DNA of 34,184 nucleotides from a virus. A program made the translations under genes and the position numbers. Shown here in pieces: positions 17,101 through 24,836 of the stretch (the first letter of the stretch is position 1; each line of letters starts with the position of its first letter). Location of the stretch: positions 1 through 34,184 of IMG/VR virus record IMGVR_UViG_3300029319_000223, one strand, 5' to 3'. A model generated the notes under the pieces. It was not told where the DNA came from and ran no database searches. It saw only the letters and a program-made list of their open reading frames with translations.

Positions 17101-19672
17101 CACAAATCAAACTACACACCCTGGTAATTTAGGGGCAAATAACACGGTGGATTACGGTATTTTATTTATATCAGGAAATAAACACAAATGGGTTGAACCA
17201 CATGGTTTTCAAGGTAGCTATCCTAACTTTACTGTTTCTACAGTGGACACTCATGGTAACGGTATGGACAGTTTTCCAATAGCTTTTAACGGGCAGCAAG
17301 AGGTTACAGAAATATTAGCAGGATCAACACAGCAATATGTACCAGCTTGGTCACAAGTAGAGCATAAGATACATCCAGACGGTTCTTGGAATGCTACCAA
17401 AGACGCGACTTTTAACCCTTTTACACAGGCAGAGCTTAGTTACGGGCCAGCTACAGCGACAGATCCAGCAAGTTTACTGGTTGGAGCAACACCTGGAGCA
17501 ACACCGTTAGTAGAAAATGACTTAGGTAACTCAGTAACACTTCATGGTAGTGGTGACGCAGGCACGCATACTCAAGACGATAGATTTACTATATCACTAG
17601 GAGGTTCTGGACAGAAAGATATTTCACAAATTTTAGATGGCAACCCTGATCCATTTGGTAACTTATACGGGTTAGATACTTTAGTTGTAAATAATTGGTA
17701 TGAAATGCGTATTACTTATAGTGGTGGTCCTATAACGAATGGTGCTGTAATATTAAGAGACGTGTTAGAACCTGGATTAGCAGCTGGTACTCAATTAGAT
17801 AATCATGTTGGTTTATATAGTGGTTTAGGAAACCCAAACACAGGTGGTATTATATTTGCACAGAGCAGCATTCCAGATAGGTTAATAATTAGATTTCAAG
17901 TGCATCCAAACAGTCAAATGGCTACTAATACAAATGGTGGTGCTTTAAACAAGATTAGAATATTATTTAACGAGATATCTCCTACTATTGAAATAGAAAA
18001 AATACAACTATACGATATTACTACAACTGGAACGGGTGGGACTTTATCGACGGGTAATGGTGATAAATGGTCAATGAATTTACAAAATCCTTTAGTTAAT
18101 TACTATAGTGTTCCAAGTATATATTCTATAGGTAACGCTGTTGTATGGAACAATTCTACTAGTAAAAGCGAGTACTTATTACAAACGTTTCAATCTGTAG
18201 GTACACCTACGCCTCAAGCTAATAACGATGGTTACAGACTAAGGTTTACAGTTATTAACTATTCTAGTGGAGAATTAAAAGGATATATAAACAATGATTT
18301 AGGAGATGCAGGCGCTGGTACGTGTGAAGGTTTTTATTTTGACAGTATTAATGCTGACGGTGAATACGAAATAATCGGTAATTTTGACGGAAGCGGTGGA
18401 ACAATGACAAGAGACGGTGTTGTAATTCCTGGTGCAGTAATCGCGTCTAGCGCTGTTACGAATCCACCAAATTTTACTACTACTAGTAGTTATGATGGTA
18501 AAATAGTTTTTTCACCAGCGATTACTAGCGGAACAACTCTTTCGATACACAACGTGTCACTTGTGGATTTAACTAACATATTTAGTTCTGGATCAATAGA
18601 TGCTTGGAGCTTTAGCGGTTTTGACAGTAAGTTAAATGATTTTGTTAATTGGAGCGATGAAAATGAAAATATTGTATTTACTAATTCTCCATTAAATTCA
18701 AGCGGATTAGTTCTTGGTACTTATGCTGGTAGCACAGACAGAATACAAATAGAACAAGTTATAACTGCTAAAACTTTTGTTGATGAATCTTACAAAATAA
18801 AGTTTGATTATAACCTAACAGACGGTTCTATTAGCGGTTATTATTTTAATAAAAATGGAAAAGGATTTAGGATTTCTAGTGTTACTGGTAATGACACTTA
18901 TAATGTTGTCCATGTTATAGGTGAAGCTGAAGATAAAGCAGCGAATGAATTAAGTGAAACACTTGTTTTATATATAAGTAGCGTTTCAGGTAATGGTTTA
19001 AATGGTACGTTAGATAACTTCTTTATGCAAAGAGAGTATCTTGATTTTACTCCAACTACTATATCTTTTAGTGAAGACGTTAAAGGTTGGACTAGTTTTA
19101 AGTCTTTTATACCAGAATCAGGAGTAAATTTATCTAAAAAATACTATACTATTAAACACGGTAAGTTATTTAGACATCATGAAAACCAAATAAGAAACTG
19201 GTTTTATGGTGAACAAGACGATAGTGGTAACCCAATAACAACAGAATCAACAATAACAGCAGTTTTAAACCAACAACCTTCTTTAAGAAAAATATTCAAT
19301 ACGTTAAACTACGAAGGTAGTCAGTCAAAAATAGATCAATACCAAATAGATACTGATACTAATATTTCAAATATGGAATATTATAACTTAGAAGAAGACA
19401 AGCATGGTTGGTATATAAAGTCTATAGAAACAGACAAACAAAAGGGATCTATTAACGAGTTTATTGAAAAAGAAGGTAAGTGGTTTAATTATATAAGAGG
19501 AGACGTAAACGAAATTAAAACTAGCGATTTAAGCTTTCAAGGACTAGGTATTATTGAAAGTATAGATTCAGTAGATAATGGTGGTAACGGTGGTGGTAAC
19601 GGTGGTAACGGTGGTAACGGTGGTAACGGTGGTAACGGTGGTAATGGTGGTAATGGTGGTCAAAATTATTAA
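11114..19672 (+). CDS. Giant gp10-like tail hub / muzzle protein with inserted carbohydrate-binding-like modules
   Basis: 2852 residues. The N-terminus (KMNKDLDERIIPNGQYRNAM, then STSEGSDVGTVQNILGN) is a strong signature of the packaged-DNA stabilisation/muzzle family of crAss-like and marine podoviruses. Residues about 1-550 carry the first conserved half; about 550-1340 are divergent beta-rich sequence. Residues about 1345-1577 are conserved again (LPVGLNWFNCISFNNGLESN, RKSGLIYSGLYNSTTGINDL, YRAYFTDKQRGAVLRLSMDG), and so are about 2641-2820 (FSEDVKGWTSFKSFIPESGV, then LNYEGSQSKI, then EFIEKEGKWFNYIRG). Between 1578 and 2640 is a long insertion of beta-sandwich modules. The protein ends in a Gly-Gly-Asn repeat tail. 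It probably plugs the tail, retains the genome and, through the insertion, contacts host surface glycans. Glycan binding is inferred. Confidence 0.82.
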   Translation: MPEIKNTFTQGKMNKDLDERIIPNGQYRNAMNIQVSTSEGSDVGTVQNILGNTRVESIVNNDSKCVGSISNEKTNKLYWFIKNGSKDVILEFYQKEDNDVCIPIFVDTKANTADAVLKFPDTIITGINIIDDLLLWTDNHNEPRKINISRSIQGTTNINTHTKLVVNDAVTAHDIEEKHITVIRKRPLETPTVITELVEEDSNDVRLFEKDFVRFSTRYKYADGEYSAFGPFTDIVFEPGEFDIPVNETFNSGMINSIKSVELKNFVPSNLPEDVVQVDLLYKQEDSSVIYSIDSITPDDNEWVAGGSYTVSSENIRAALPSSQFLRVWDNVPKKALAQEVTGNRIVYANYTQGYDLEILAQQRPEINAGYQVRDDVTLSYGTSGQSGLPSIKSQRNYQLGVVYGDKYGRETPVFTSSNGSIDVPWSNNKGLNSNKPNQLTTNLSSSIPSWAEYYKVFVKETSGDYFNLTMDRIYQNPISDNITDEEQTIWMSFPSSDRNKIKEEDYIILKNKRDVGEQPLPVSQENKFKVLDIKNEAPEAITYELQSVGTIANDIGNGVTNIISDVFDNINLTFNGHSGDEQVLSINIDKWTENGGAKIQPDADRKEPMYFSFKNLNSGQTSRLYKISSVYDNGSSKYIVRLRNPISTSDNWATDANGNIDTSFDLQVSISKRVKKELNEFTGRFFVKIASTDFTKIEIEPQVISQVNTSLFTTATATIKWHADTANADSDYDHTTGILNYNGILDKSNIASGYAITDNPSGHTGNPVTDTPSDWSNIQRGWFIDSMFVKSAQRLESFSASASGRFFYGGGSIGTGDEDGTTLVNNYGVGYSSFGVADGSMQVNGMEGIIATSEIHRTKKDDGSVNYGARNILQFPTQKKNETLDYVAGGSEFQLSKLSNDVGGTRRNRTATYNPGGTKNERYFIHLSFHKPGEDLHDGTLPDDLNNFGVNTDENSLKNNLQSIICTGNWGSGSSTVQVFNAWQEPGQLAGGFTDFDVEPDWEKVYNAWNPGYNSPENKRIVERLKKGQRFKFSSDTSDNPTIFTIKNNPKILRLYNHTSWHNTHVWDGDTSAPSYEVFRSSDINSDIDGYNSVEYHAKNWEIHDSSTHRNKLKKVLENFGKASNRRVCYVIELDKDPTDSNISFSLNEDNINSIDTQVIEFINDEVDSTGVLSRNKVSIWETEPKKSADLNIYYEATNAIPLTLTNENNITFAKPGDKFDLYLETVDDDGNVIEEVAAAGHSIAGLPLPTIDGWDGSNELLFKNFLAKNSSGNWIGKTIGIPNPASNPGTYYYSEYGPYELYIKIYKEGSAFYTARVIGHVIDDQSLTFNVGGLSFSKRIISKFILAEQNYKLPVGLNWFNCISFNNGLESNKIQDDFNGNKMTSGARANATLEEPYKEENRKSGLIYSGLYNSTTGINDLNQFIMAEKITKDLNPTYGSIQKLFSRRVSLIAFCEDRVVGITANKDSLYNADGNPQLVSSNAVLGDANPFVGDYGISQNPESFASESYRAYFTDKQRGAVLRLSMDGLTPISDAGMHDYFRDNLPTATRLIGSYDSYKQNYNLTLSNYLPLNLITNSNLEEGLESVATPIPQQEILQNTSFSGNPWNPVNTGLPFLISQNTNSELYTETVITDHDEIPADPATTTNAQDYIPVTSQNVNNKKPTIFGAATRDLFLSGNYHDADMFNDGVSIAKTQQSTNHIVPWGTANGGTANPISNFQYIYSHNATQSASVGWFYNSSSSLRNYCIGIENDSYVEVNINDELNLHNEEVINFRVRVRMPSSLYNNNVPNDVKTAANPHLSFSMTLVHGDNNVPISSDYLISSGNGSGHNYSDYSNHPSVFHLEAVDITNSNHVDLNAWWRIKNINSNAPTPKIANGSAGNWQEIDLPLIADANNNSTSNAVGLNGAFNAWGDGNCGVDTNGDLVLYDDDGTSITRSASTNADGYYSAEAMPQTGVKAQTRVFGKVKLRIMAWYTDGTSTSNGPTPVQNFNDGTNQTTHPGNLGANNTVDYGILFISGNKHKWVEPHGFQGSYPNFTVSTVDTHGNGMDSFPIAFNGQQEVTEILAGSTQQYVPAWSQVEHKIHPDGSWNATKDATFNPFTQAELSYGPATATDPASLLVGATPGATPLVENDLGNSVTLHGSGDAGTHTQDDRFTISLGGSGQKDISQILDGNPDPFGNLYGLDTLVVNNWYEMRITYSGGPITNGAVILRDVLEPGLAAGTQLDNHVGLYSGLGNPNTGGIIFAQSSIPDRLIIRFQVHPNSQMATNTNGGALNKIRILFNEISPTIEIEKIQLYDITTTGTGGTLSTGNGDKWSMNLQNPLVNYYSVPSIYSIGNAVVWNNSTSKSEYLLQTFQSVGTPTPQANNDGYRLRFTVINYSSGELKGYINNDLGDAGAGTCEGFYFDSINADGEYEIIGNFDGSGGTMTRDGVVIPGAVIASSAVTNPPNFTTTSSYDGKIVFSPAITSGTTLSIHNVSLVDLTNIFSSGSIDAWSFSGFDSKLNDFVNWSDENENIVFTNSPLNSSGLVLGTYAGSTDRIQIEQVITAKTFVDESYKIKFDYNLTDGSISGYYFNKNGKGFRISSVTGNDTYNVVHVIGEAEDKAANELSETLVLYISSVSGNGLNGTLDNFFMQREYLDFTPTTISFSEDVKGWTSFKSFIPESGVNLSKKYYTIKHGKLFRHHENQIRNWFYGEQDDSGNPITTESTITAVLNQQPSLRKIFNTLNYEGSQSKIDQYQIDTDTNISNMEYYNLEEDKHGWYIKSIETDKQKGSINEFIEKEGKWFNYIRGDVNEIKTSDLSFQGLGIIESIDSVDNGGNGGGNGGNGGNGGNGGNGGNGGNGGQNY
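15847..19035 (+). other. Inserted beta-sandwich block within the tail hub gene
   Basis: Encodes about residues 1578-2640 of the 2852-residue protein. It opens with LITNSNLEEGLES, the kind of N-x-(D/S/N)-x-E-x-G start seen in CBM4/9-type carbohydrate-binding jelly rolls. At least two related units near the end (about residues 2315-2495 and 2500-2640) share the order YRLRF/YKIKF, then SGELKGYI/DGSISGYYF, then GFYFDSINADGEYEIIG/GFRISSVTGNDTYNVVH, ending in SIHNVSLVD/GTLDNFFMQ. They look like an internal duplication. A calcium-binding-like D-x-N-x-D sequence (DTNGDLVLYDDDG) occurs near residue 1920. Module borders are approximate. Confidence 0.55.
19580..19660 (+). repeat. 9-bp tandem repeat (GGTGGTAAC) encoding a Gly-Gly-Asn tail
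   Basis: Eight units of GGTGGTAA(C/T), the second carrying one extra GGT, plus a final GGTGGT, at the extreme 3' end of the giant tail gene. The unit is three codons, so gain or loss of units keeps the frame. The last two full units use AAT instead of AAC, so the array is not freshly homogenised throughout. It gives a flexible C-terminal tail followed by -QNY. Confidence 0.92.
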
Positions 19673-19681
19673 AAGTAAAAA

Positions 19682-20899
19682 ATGGAATTAAAAACTATAA
19701 AAATAGATACATCTAACATACCTCACTCTGGTGGAAGAAGGATAATAAAAGTAACAGGAGATAAAGGTGCTTCTTTTACAGTTAAGCTTATAGATCCAAC
19801 AGGGGCTTATTATAATTTTTTAACAAAAAGTTATGATCCTGGTGAATCTACACAAAGTGTTTTTAAAGGAACTGTAAGTACTGGTAGTATTAACATTCCT
19901 ATAAATTTTATTGATATGAAAGCCTCAACCGGGTGGAATACTAGAGAATACAGATTATATATATATCCTGATGTTCACAAGGGTGTTGAAATAAGTTCTG
20001 ATGTTGGAGATAAAAATGTTTTTTATAGAACAATAACACAATTAGAAAACAGAGTTGTTACTGTAGAAATGAAAAATTCATCTGATAGTTTTACGACAGT
20101 TACATCTAAAACGTCTACTGGAAACAACGCTTCAAATGTTGTTAAGACACTTAAATTAGACCAAAATATAACTAACACCGCTACCGATGCTGATGGATTT
20201 GGACTTAGGTTAATAAGACAACCTTTAGAAACTGATTTTATATTTTTAGCATCAAGTACTGTTGACGGCGCAGTAACTAGTAGTAACAATGTTGTAATTG
20301 ACGACTTAACAGACATTGGCGTGGGAATGATTATTAGTGGTATTATTGGAAGCGGAAGTTATACTGGGAATCCTACTATTACAGCTATAGATGTAGATAA
20401 AAAAGAATTAACACTGTCATCCGCGTTAACAGTTGTAGATGGAGCTACTTTAAATTTTAGAGCTATTGGATTAGATGCTATAAGAAACGCAAGTGGTGTT
20501 GGTTTTACGTTTCAAGGACTGTCGGTAACAGCCGATGAAATTAGTAAGACCGTGAGAACAACAGCATCAGGTACAACTGTAAATCTAAATGGAACATACG
20601 GTATATCGGGTGGTGGTCACGTGACTATTTCTGGTGTAAACATTGTTAATACCTCGGCTAATACAATTCAGTCAGTTAGTGCAAGTAGCTCCGCTGGAAG
20701 CATGGTGATGGAGGTTGCTCAAGTCATTAAGGCTGGTAGTAAAATATATTTTAATGGGTGTACAGATACTATTAGATTAAAAGGTAATCTTATAATAGAC
20801 CGGTACCCAACAAAAGATCAAACTATTTACCTTGTAATAGGTAATAAAACAGGTTCTAGTGATGTTGAGGGATTTATAACAGCGGGGACGGCTTCTTAA
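19682..20899 (+). CDS. Beta-rich tail accessory protein
   Basis: A 405-residue protein rich in Ser, Thr, Gly and short strands. The N-terminal 130 residues form one beta domain (SGGRRIIKVTGDKGASFTVK, then REYRLYIYPD), joined through a short helix (QLENRVVTVEM) to further strand repeats. VVIDDLTDIGVGMIISGIIG, then TITAIDVDKKELTLSSALTV, is the pattern of small beta domains in phage tail fibres and head decoration proteins. There is no enzyme motif, signal peptide or membrane segment. Its place directly after the tail hub gene suggests an appendage or fibre that attaches to the hub. I do not recognise a named family. Confidence 0.5.
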   Translation: MELKTIKIDTSNIPHSGGRRIIKVTGDKGASFTVKLIDPTGAYYNFLTKSYDPGESTQSVFKGTVSTGSINIPINFIDMKASTGWNTREYRLYIYPDVHKGVEISSDVGDKNVFYRTITQLENRVVTVEMKNSSDSFTTVTSKTSTGNNASNVVKTLKLDQNITNTATDADGFGLRLIRQPLETDFIFLASSTVDGAVTSSNNVVIDDLTDIGVGMIISGIIGSGSYTGNPTITAIDVDKKELTLSSALTVVDGATLNFRAIGLDAIRNASGVGFTFQGLSVTADEISKTVRTTASGTTVNLNGTYGISGGGHVTISGVNIVNTSANTIQSVSASSSAGSMVMEVAQVIKAGSKIYFNGCTDTIRLKGNLIIDRYPTKDQTIYLVIGNKTGSSDVEGFITAGTAS

Positions 20900-20909
20900 A
20901 AAATAAATT

Positions 20910-21269
20910 ATGGCAACAAAAATAACATTAAAAAACACAATTACAAACACTTCTTTACAAATAGGAGATACAGCTTATTATGTACCTAGTGTCACAACTC
21001 AAAGTTCTAATAATAGTTCTATAAAAAGTTCTAGTAGTAATCCTCAGCCTATTGGTAAGATAACAAAAATAAACGATGGATCTATACATGTAGATACTAC
21101 CGCTCCTTATGATTTTCAAGTTGGAGATTTTTTAATGTTTTCTAAAGACAAGAGAGTAAACAACACTAGTTTGCTAGGTTATTATGCCGATGTAACACTA
21201 AGTAACAACTCAACAGATAAAGCAGAGCTGTTCTCATTAGGGTCTGAAGTGACACAAAGTAGTAAATAA
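20910..21269 (+). CDS. Small beta-rich protein after the tail genes, unknown function
   Basis: A 119-residue protein with a start in the usual A/T-only leader (AAATAAATT before ATG-GC). It contains a Ser/Asn-rich low-complexity stretch (SSNNSSIKSSSSNPQ, residues about 33-47) between two strand-forming parts (LQIGDTAYYVP and TKINDGSIHVDTTAPYDFQV), then GDFLMFSKDK. The small barrel-like pattern could be a structural minor tail or decoration protein. No family recognised; reality as a gene is supported by tight packing, consistent codon use and start context. Confidence 0.6.
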   Translation: MATKITLKNTITNTSLQIGDTAYYVPSVTTQSSNNSSIKSSSSNPQPIGKITKINDGSIHVDTTAPYDFQVGDFLMFSKDKRVNNTSLLGYYADVTLSNNSTDKAELFSLGSEVTQSSK

Positions 21270-21277
21270 TGAATAAA

Positions 21278-21298
21278 AAGTGTAATTATAAATACATA
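21278..21298 (+). promoter_or_regulatory. Candidate phage late promoter, copy 1
   Basis: AAGTG (21278-21282), four bases, TATAAATA (21287-21294), then CATA. Exactly the same elements with the same spacing occur at 33826-33846. The octamer equals the T4-type late promoter -10 consensus, but no T4-like sigma factor is visible here, so that analogy is only formal. It lies in the 40-base gap before the putative ejection-protein genes. Confidence 0.5.
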
Positions 21299-21309
21299 AA
21301 TAAAATAAT

Positions 21310-22272
21310 ATGAATATAGTAGGTTACAGATCACCGTTTAAAAAGAAAGCTTCGCCAATGAAGCTTGAGCCTCTTACTATGATGGCTATAGCTGCTGCGC
21401 CAGGACTTATAAGTGCGGCTGGAAGTTTATTCGGTATGTCAAAAAGAAAAAAAGAACAAAGAGCTGCCCAAGAAGAGATGAGGAGAGCTAGAGCTGCTTT
21501 TGAAAATATAGAATATGTTAATCCATATGCTAACTTAGAAAATCCTTACGAGAATATGGAAAACGTATATGAAGATATGACTGTAAATACACAAGCTGCA
21601 GATTATTTAAGAGAACAACAACAGCAGTCACAAGCTAATATAATGCAGGGTTTAAAAAGTGTAGCTGGTTCTTCTGGTATTGCTGGTTTAGCACAATCAC
21701 TTTCTAAAATAGCCGCGGGACAAGCACAACAAGCGTCTGCACAAATAGCGCAACAAGAACAAGCGAACAAAAAGTTAGCAGCTGCAGAAACATCTAGATT
21801 ACAAAAATTAGAAAGACAAGGTCAGTTTGGTGTTGATAAAATGCAAGCATACGGAGAAGCTATGCGTAGACAACAAGAAAATGCTAGAACACAAGCTTTG
21901 TATGGTTTAAGTATAGACAGAACAACTGCTGCAGACGCTGCTAGACAAGCAGCTAGATCGGCTGGAATTGCTGGTTTAGGTCAGGCTGCGGCTGGTGTAG
22001 CTGGGTTATATGCTCCAGGTGGCTCGTTGTATGGTACAAATCCTTTCGGTGGTGGAAGTGGTGCTAGTATTCCTCAGGCCGTTATGTCTGTACCAACTGG
22101 TACTAGTGCTTCTGGTGCGCCTTTAACAGTGCCTGTTGTAACTCCTACTGGACAACAAGTTACTGGAGTAACTGGATCTACTGGATCAACTTATACCGGT
22201 GGATTTGGAAATAATAATCAAAATCTTATACCAACAGGATATGATGCTTATGGTAACCCTATATTTGGTTAA
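21310..22272 (+). CDS. Putative internal virion (ejection) protein, small
   Basis: A 320-residue Ala/Gln-rich protein. A short hydrophobic segment, MMAIAAAPGLISAAGSLFGM (residues about 24-43), is followed by basic KRKK and a long helix (EEMRRARAAFENIEYVNP). Tandem -NPYANLENPYENMENVYEDM- (about 56-75) follows, then long Ala/Gln coiled coils (QAQQASAQIAQQEQANKK) and a Gly/Ser/Thr-rich tail. The layout resembles the small internal core proteins of podoviruses (T7 gp14 type), which form a channel through the outer membrane on infection. The place before two large putative virion proteins supports this. Functional call is inference from architecture. Confidence 0.55.
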   Translation: MNIVGYRSPFKKKASPMKLEPLTMMAIAAAPGLISAAGSLFGMSKRKKEQRAAQEEMRRARAAFENIEYVNPYANLENPYENMENVYEDMTVNTQAADYLREQQQQSQANIMQGLKSVAGSSGIAGLAQSLSKIAAGQAQQASAQIAQQEQANKKLAAAETSRLQKLERQGQFGVDKMQAYGEAMRRQQENARTQALYGLSIDRTTAADAARQAARSAGIAGLGQAAAGVAGLYAPGGSLYGTNPFGGGSGASIPQAVMSVPTGTSASGAPLTVPVVTPTGQQVTGVTGSTGSTYTGGFGNNNQNLIPTGYDAYGNPIFG

Positions 22273-22282
22273 AAATTAAATT

Positions 22283-24826
22283 ATGGCAGAAGAAACAACA
22301 AAAAAAGATAATATAGACGTAAACGATCCTTTTAGCAATAAAGGTATGTTTGCTATAGACAAAGGTCTAGGTGCTGTTATGGGTGCAAATCAACCTAAAA
22401 CAGTAGACACTACTGATATAGACAAAGCTATATCTGGCATAGAAAAACCTGCTAGTGGAAGTGTATACGATAAGTTAGCCGCTAGGTATAGATCACAAGG
22501 AGCAGGAGCGGTATTACGTACGCAAAAAAATCTATCTAATTTATTTTTACCTACTATAAATTTAATACAAGAAAGAGAAGCAGATGCTTTAGCTAGATAT
22601 ACATTGTTAAAACAAGGTTTAGAAGACTTTGATGACTCTACTATATTCGGTCAAGCAGATGGTAGTGAAATGCCTATAGTTGACGAGATCAAAAGTTTAG
22701 CTAACATGACAAAAGAAGACATGCGTGAACTTTCTCGTTTAAATCCAGCAGACGAAAGATATGATGTTTTAGCTAAAAAAATACAAAAGAACAATGAGGC
22801 CATAGCTAAGTTTGACGACATAAATCAAAAGTTACTAGAGATTAGAAACTCTCAAGACGGTAGTGATGACGCTTCTCAATGGAGTAAAGGTATGACGCAG
22901 ACTGAAAGAGATATGTGGATGGATATATATACAGGCAAAGGTAATAATATAAAAATACAAGACGGTAAATTAGTTTGGACAAACACAAAAACTACTACTA
23001 GTTATGATTTTGGGGGTGATTATGGTTATTTATCAGCTAAATCGCAAGCTTTGTCTGGATCAGGTTTGGAACGCATACATGAACGAACAACAAAAAAAGA
23101 TGGGTCACAAAGGACACAAAAAGAAATGATGGACAGTGGGTTTCAAGGAGATTATCATGAGATACAAAGAGATTTAAAAGCATTATATCCAAACCACGAC
23201 TTTGGTACAACAGGAGACAATGGAGATGGAATAGATGGTATGTGGGGTGACAAAACTCAAGCTGCTTATGAAATGTATTTGAGAGATAAAGATAAGTTAG
23301 AGACCGAATGGTTGGATAAAAATTTAACAGACGAGAGAATTAAAGAACTTAATATCGAGAATGATTATAACATACAGAGAAAAACTACTGGTGGTGGAGA
23401 AACAAGAGTTATAGATTTAAACAATATTAGTGGTGGACCTACAATGATAGAAAACGCTGCTACTATTACAGAAAGAAAAATACAAGGAGGAGTACAAGAT
23501 CTTATAAATTCAGGTGTAGATATTAATGATCCTAACTACCAAAGAACTGTTAAATCTATGATATACCAACTTAATCAAACTGGACCAGCAGGTATAAAGT
23601 CTTTAATATTTGATGGGTTAAACACAGATGATGATGATATATTTACTAGTGAAAATACTAATAGCTTTATTGAAGGTGTAATAGCTAATAATGCAGAAGA
23701 GCTTGGTATTAAAGATCCTAAAAACATAACAGAACAAGAGTTAGAGTCAGCTATTGAAAAATTAAAAGAAGGTGATGTAACAATACAATATGAAAACGAA
23801 AAGGGTCAAAAAGAAAGTTTACAAAAACAATATTTACGTTGGTACAAAAGTCAAATAGATGCAAAGGTTGAAGCTGGTGTAAAATCTAAATACTCTAGTA
23901 CAACTGGAGAGTTAACAGACGGCGGCAGCGGTGGCGGCAGCGGTGGTGGCGGTGGTACTGACACAGAAATTCCTGATCCAGAAGAAATTGTTATCGATCC
24001 TAGATCTGGAAGATCAGAGGCATTGACAACTAACGAAAGAGACAAAATGTGGAAGAATTTTTACGATTTATCAGAAGGTGATGCAGCGGAACAATTAGAG
24101 AAAATATTTCCAGAGTTCGTGTTCAAACATAGAAAACCAATGTTTGATAGGTTAGAAATATTCGATGGAGATGGTAACAGAATAGGAACTTATGATTTTG
24201 ATTTCAGTGACGTAAGCGACGCTAAAGCAGAAGCACAAAAGTTTTTAGATGATTTAGATAGAATGGGTTATAATACTTTCGACAATAAAAAAGGAGAAAA
24301 CACCGAAACACAAGAAAATACTGAAACCACAACAAAGAAACAAGCATCAACAGACACTGATACAACAACAAGAAATCAAACAACAAGCACTCAAACAACT
24401 GACACGTCTACTAGCGCAAGTACTTTTAGAGATACAATGAGTTCTTCTGATCAAAGTAGAGTTAATAAATTTAAAATAGTAGGTACATCTGGTGCTGGTA
24501 AGGCTAATATATTTAAAAACAACAAACCTATAAAGGCAAAGGTGAAAGTACAGGGCGGGTTTATGAATGTTAACATAACTGGAGTTAGAGCAGAAGGAGA
24601 TAATTTAATTGTTGGTACTTCAGTGGGAGACCAAGATTTAGGTAGATTTGAAAAACGTGGTAATAAGTATGTTTTTGTTCCTGGTAATGCCTACAAATAC
24701 TTAGAAGGAGAAGATAAAAAAGATTTTGACGCGTTTAGAACAGCTATAGAAACAGATAATGCCTTTGCAGAAGAAGTAAGAGCTTCTGTTACAGGTACAA
24801 GTATTTTTAACACATCAAGCTATTAA
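22283..24826 (+). CDS. Putative internal virion protein with a peptidoglycan-binding-like insert
   Basis: 847 residues, soluble and mostly helical. After a disordered start, residues about 65-215 are helical. About 286-340 contain YHEIQRDLKALYP, then NGDGIDGMWGDKTQAAYEMY, which fits a PG_binding_1-type repeat (the D-G-I-x-G-x-x-T-x-x-A core). A Gly/Ser linker (GGSGGGSGGGGGTD, about 548-561) and a Thr/Gln-rich low-complexity stretch (about 672-728) separate a helical part from a small C-terminal beta domain (KAKVKVQGGFMNVNITGVRA). Presence among putative ejection proteins suggests it enters the periplasm and touches the wall. No lytic catalytic motif is seen. Confidence 0.55.
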   Translation: MAEETTKKDNIDVNDPFSNKGMFAIDKGLGAVMGANQPKTVDTTDIDKAISGIEKPASGSVYDKLAARYRSQGAGAVLRTQKNLSNLFLPTINLIQEREADALARYTLLKQGLEDFDDSTIFGQADGSEMPIVDEIKSLANMTKEDMRELSRLNPADERYDVLAKKIQKNNEAIAKFDDINQKLLEIRNSQDGSDDASQWSKGMTQTERDMWMDIYTGKGNNIKIQDGKLVWTNTKTTTSYDFGGDYGYLSAKSQALSGSGLERIHERTTKKDGSQRTQKEMMDSGFQGDYHEIQRDLKALYPNHDFGTTGDNGDGIDGMWGDKTQAAYEMYLRDKDKLETEWLDKNLTDERIKELNIENDYNIQRKTTGGGETRVIDLNNISGGPTMIENAATITERKIQGGVQDLINSGVDINDPNYQRTVKSMIYQLNQTGPAGIKSLIFDGLNTDDDDIFTSENTNSFIEGVIANNAEELGIKDPKNITEQELESAIEKLKEGDVTIQYENEKGQKESLQKQYLRWYKSQIDAKVEAGVKSKYSSTTGELTDGGSGGGSGGGGGTDTEIPDPEEIVIDPRSGRSEALTTNERDKMWKNFYDLSEGDAAEQLEKIFPEFVFKHRKPMFDRLEIFDGDGNRIGTYDFDFSDVSDAKAEAQKFLDDLDRMGYNTFDNKKGENTETQENTETTTKKQASTDTDTTTRNQTTSTQTTDTSTSASTFRDTMSSSDQSRVNKFKIVGTSGAGKANIFKNNKPIKAKVKVQGGFMNVNITGVRAEGDNLIVGTSVGDQDLGRFEKRGNKYVFVPGNAYKYLEGEDKKDFDAFRTAIETDNAFAEEVRASVTGTSIFNTSSY

Positions 24827-24836
24827 ACTTTAATAA

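Noticed and set aside
15847-19672. Diversity-generating retroelement target in the tail hub
   Set aside because: No reverse transcriptase gene, no template repeat, and no adenine-biased near-duplicate of the 3' end is visible in the window.
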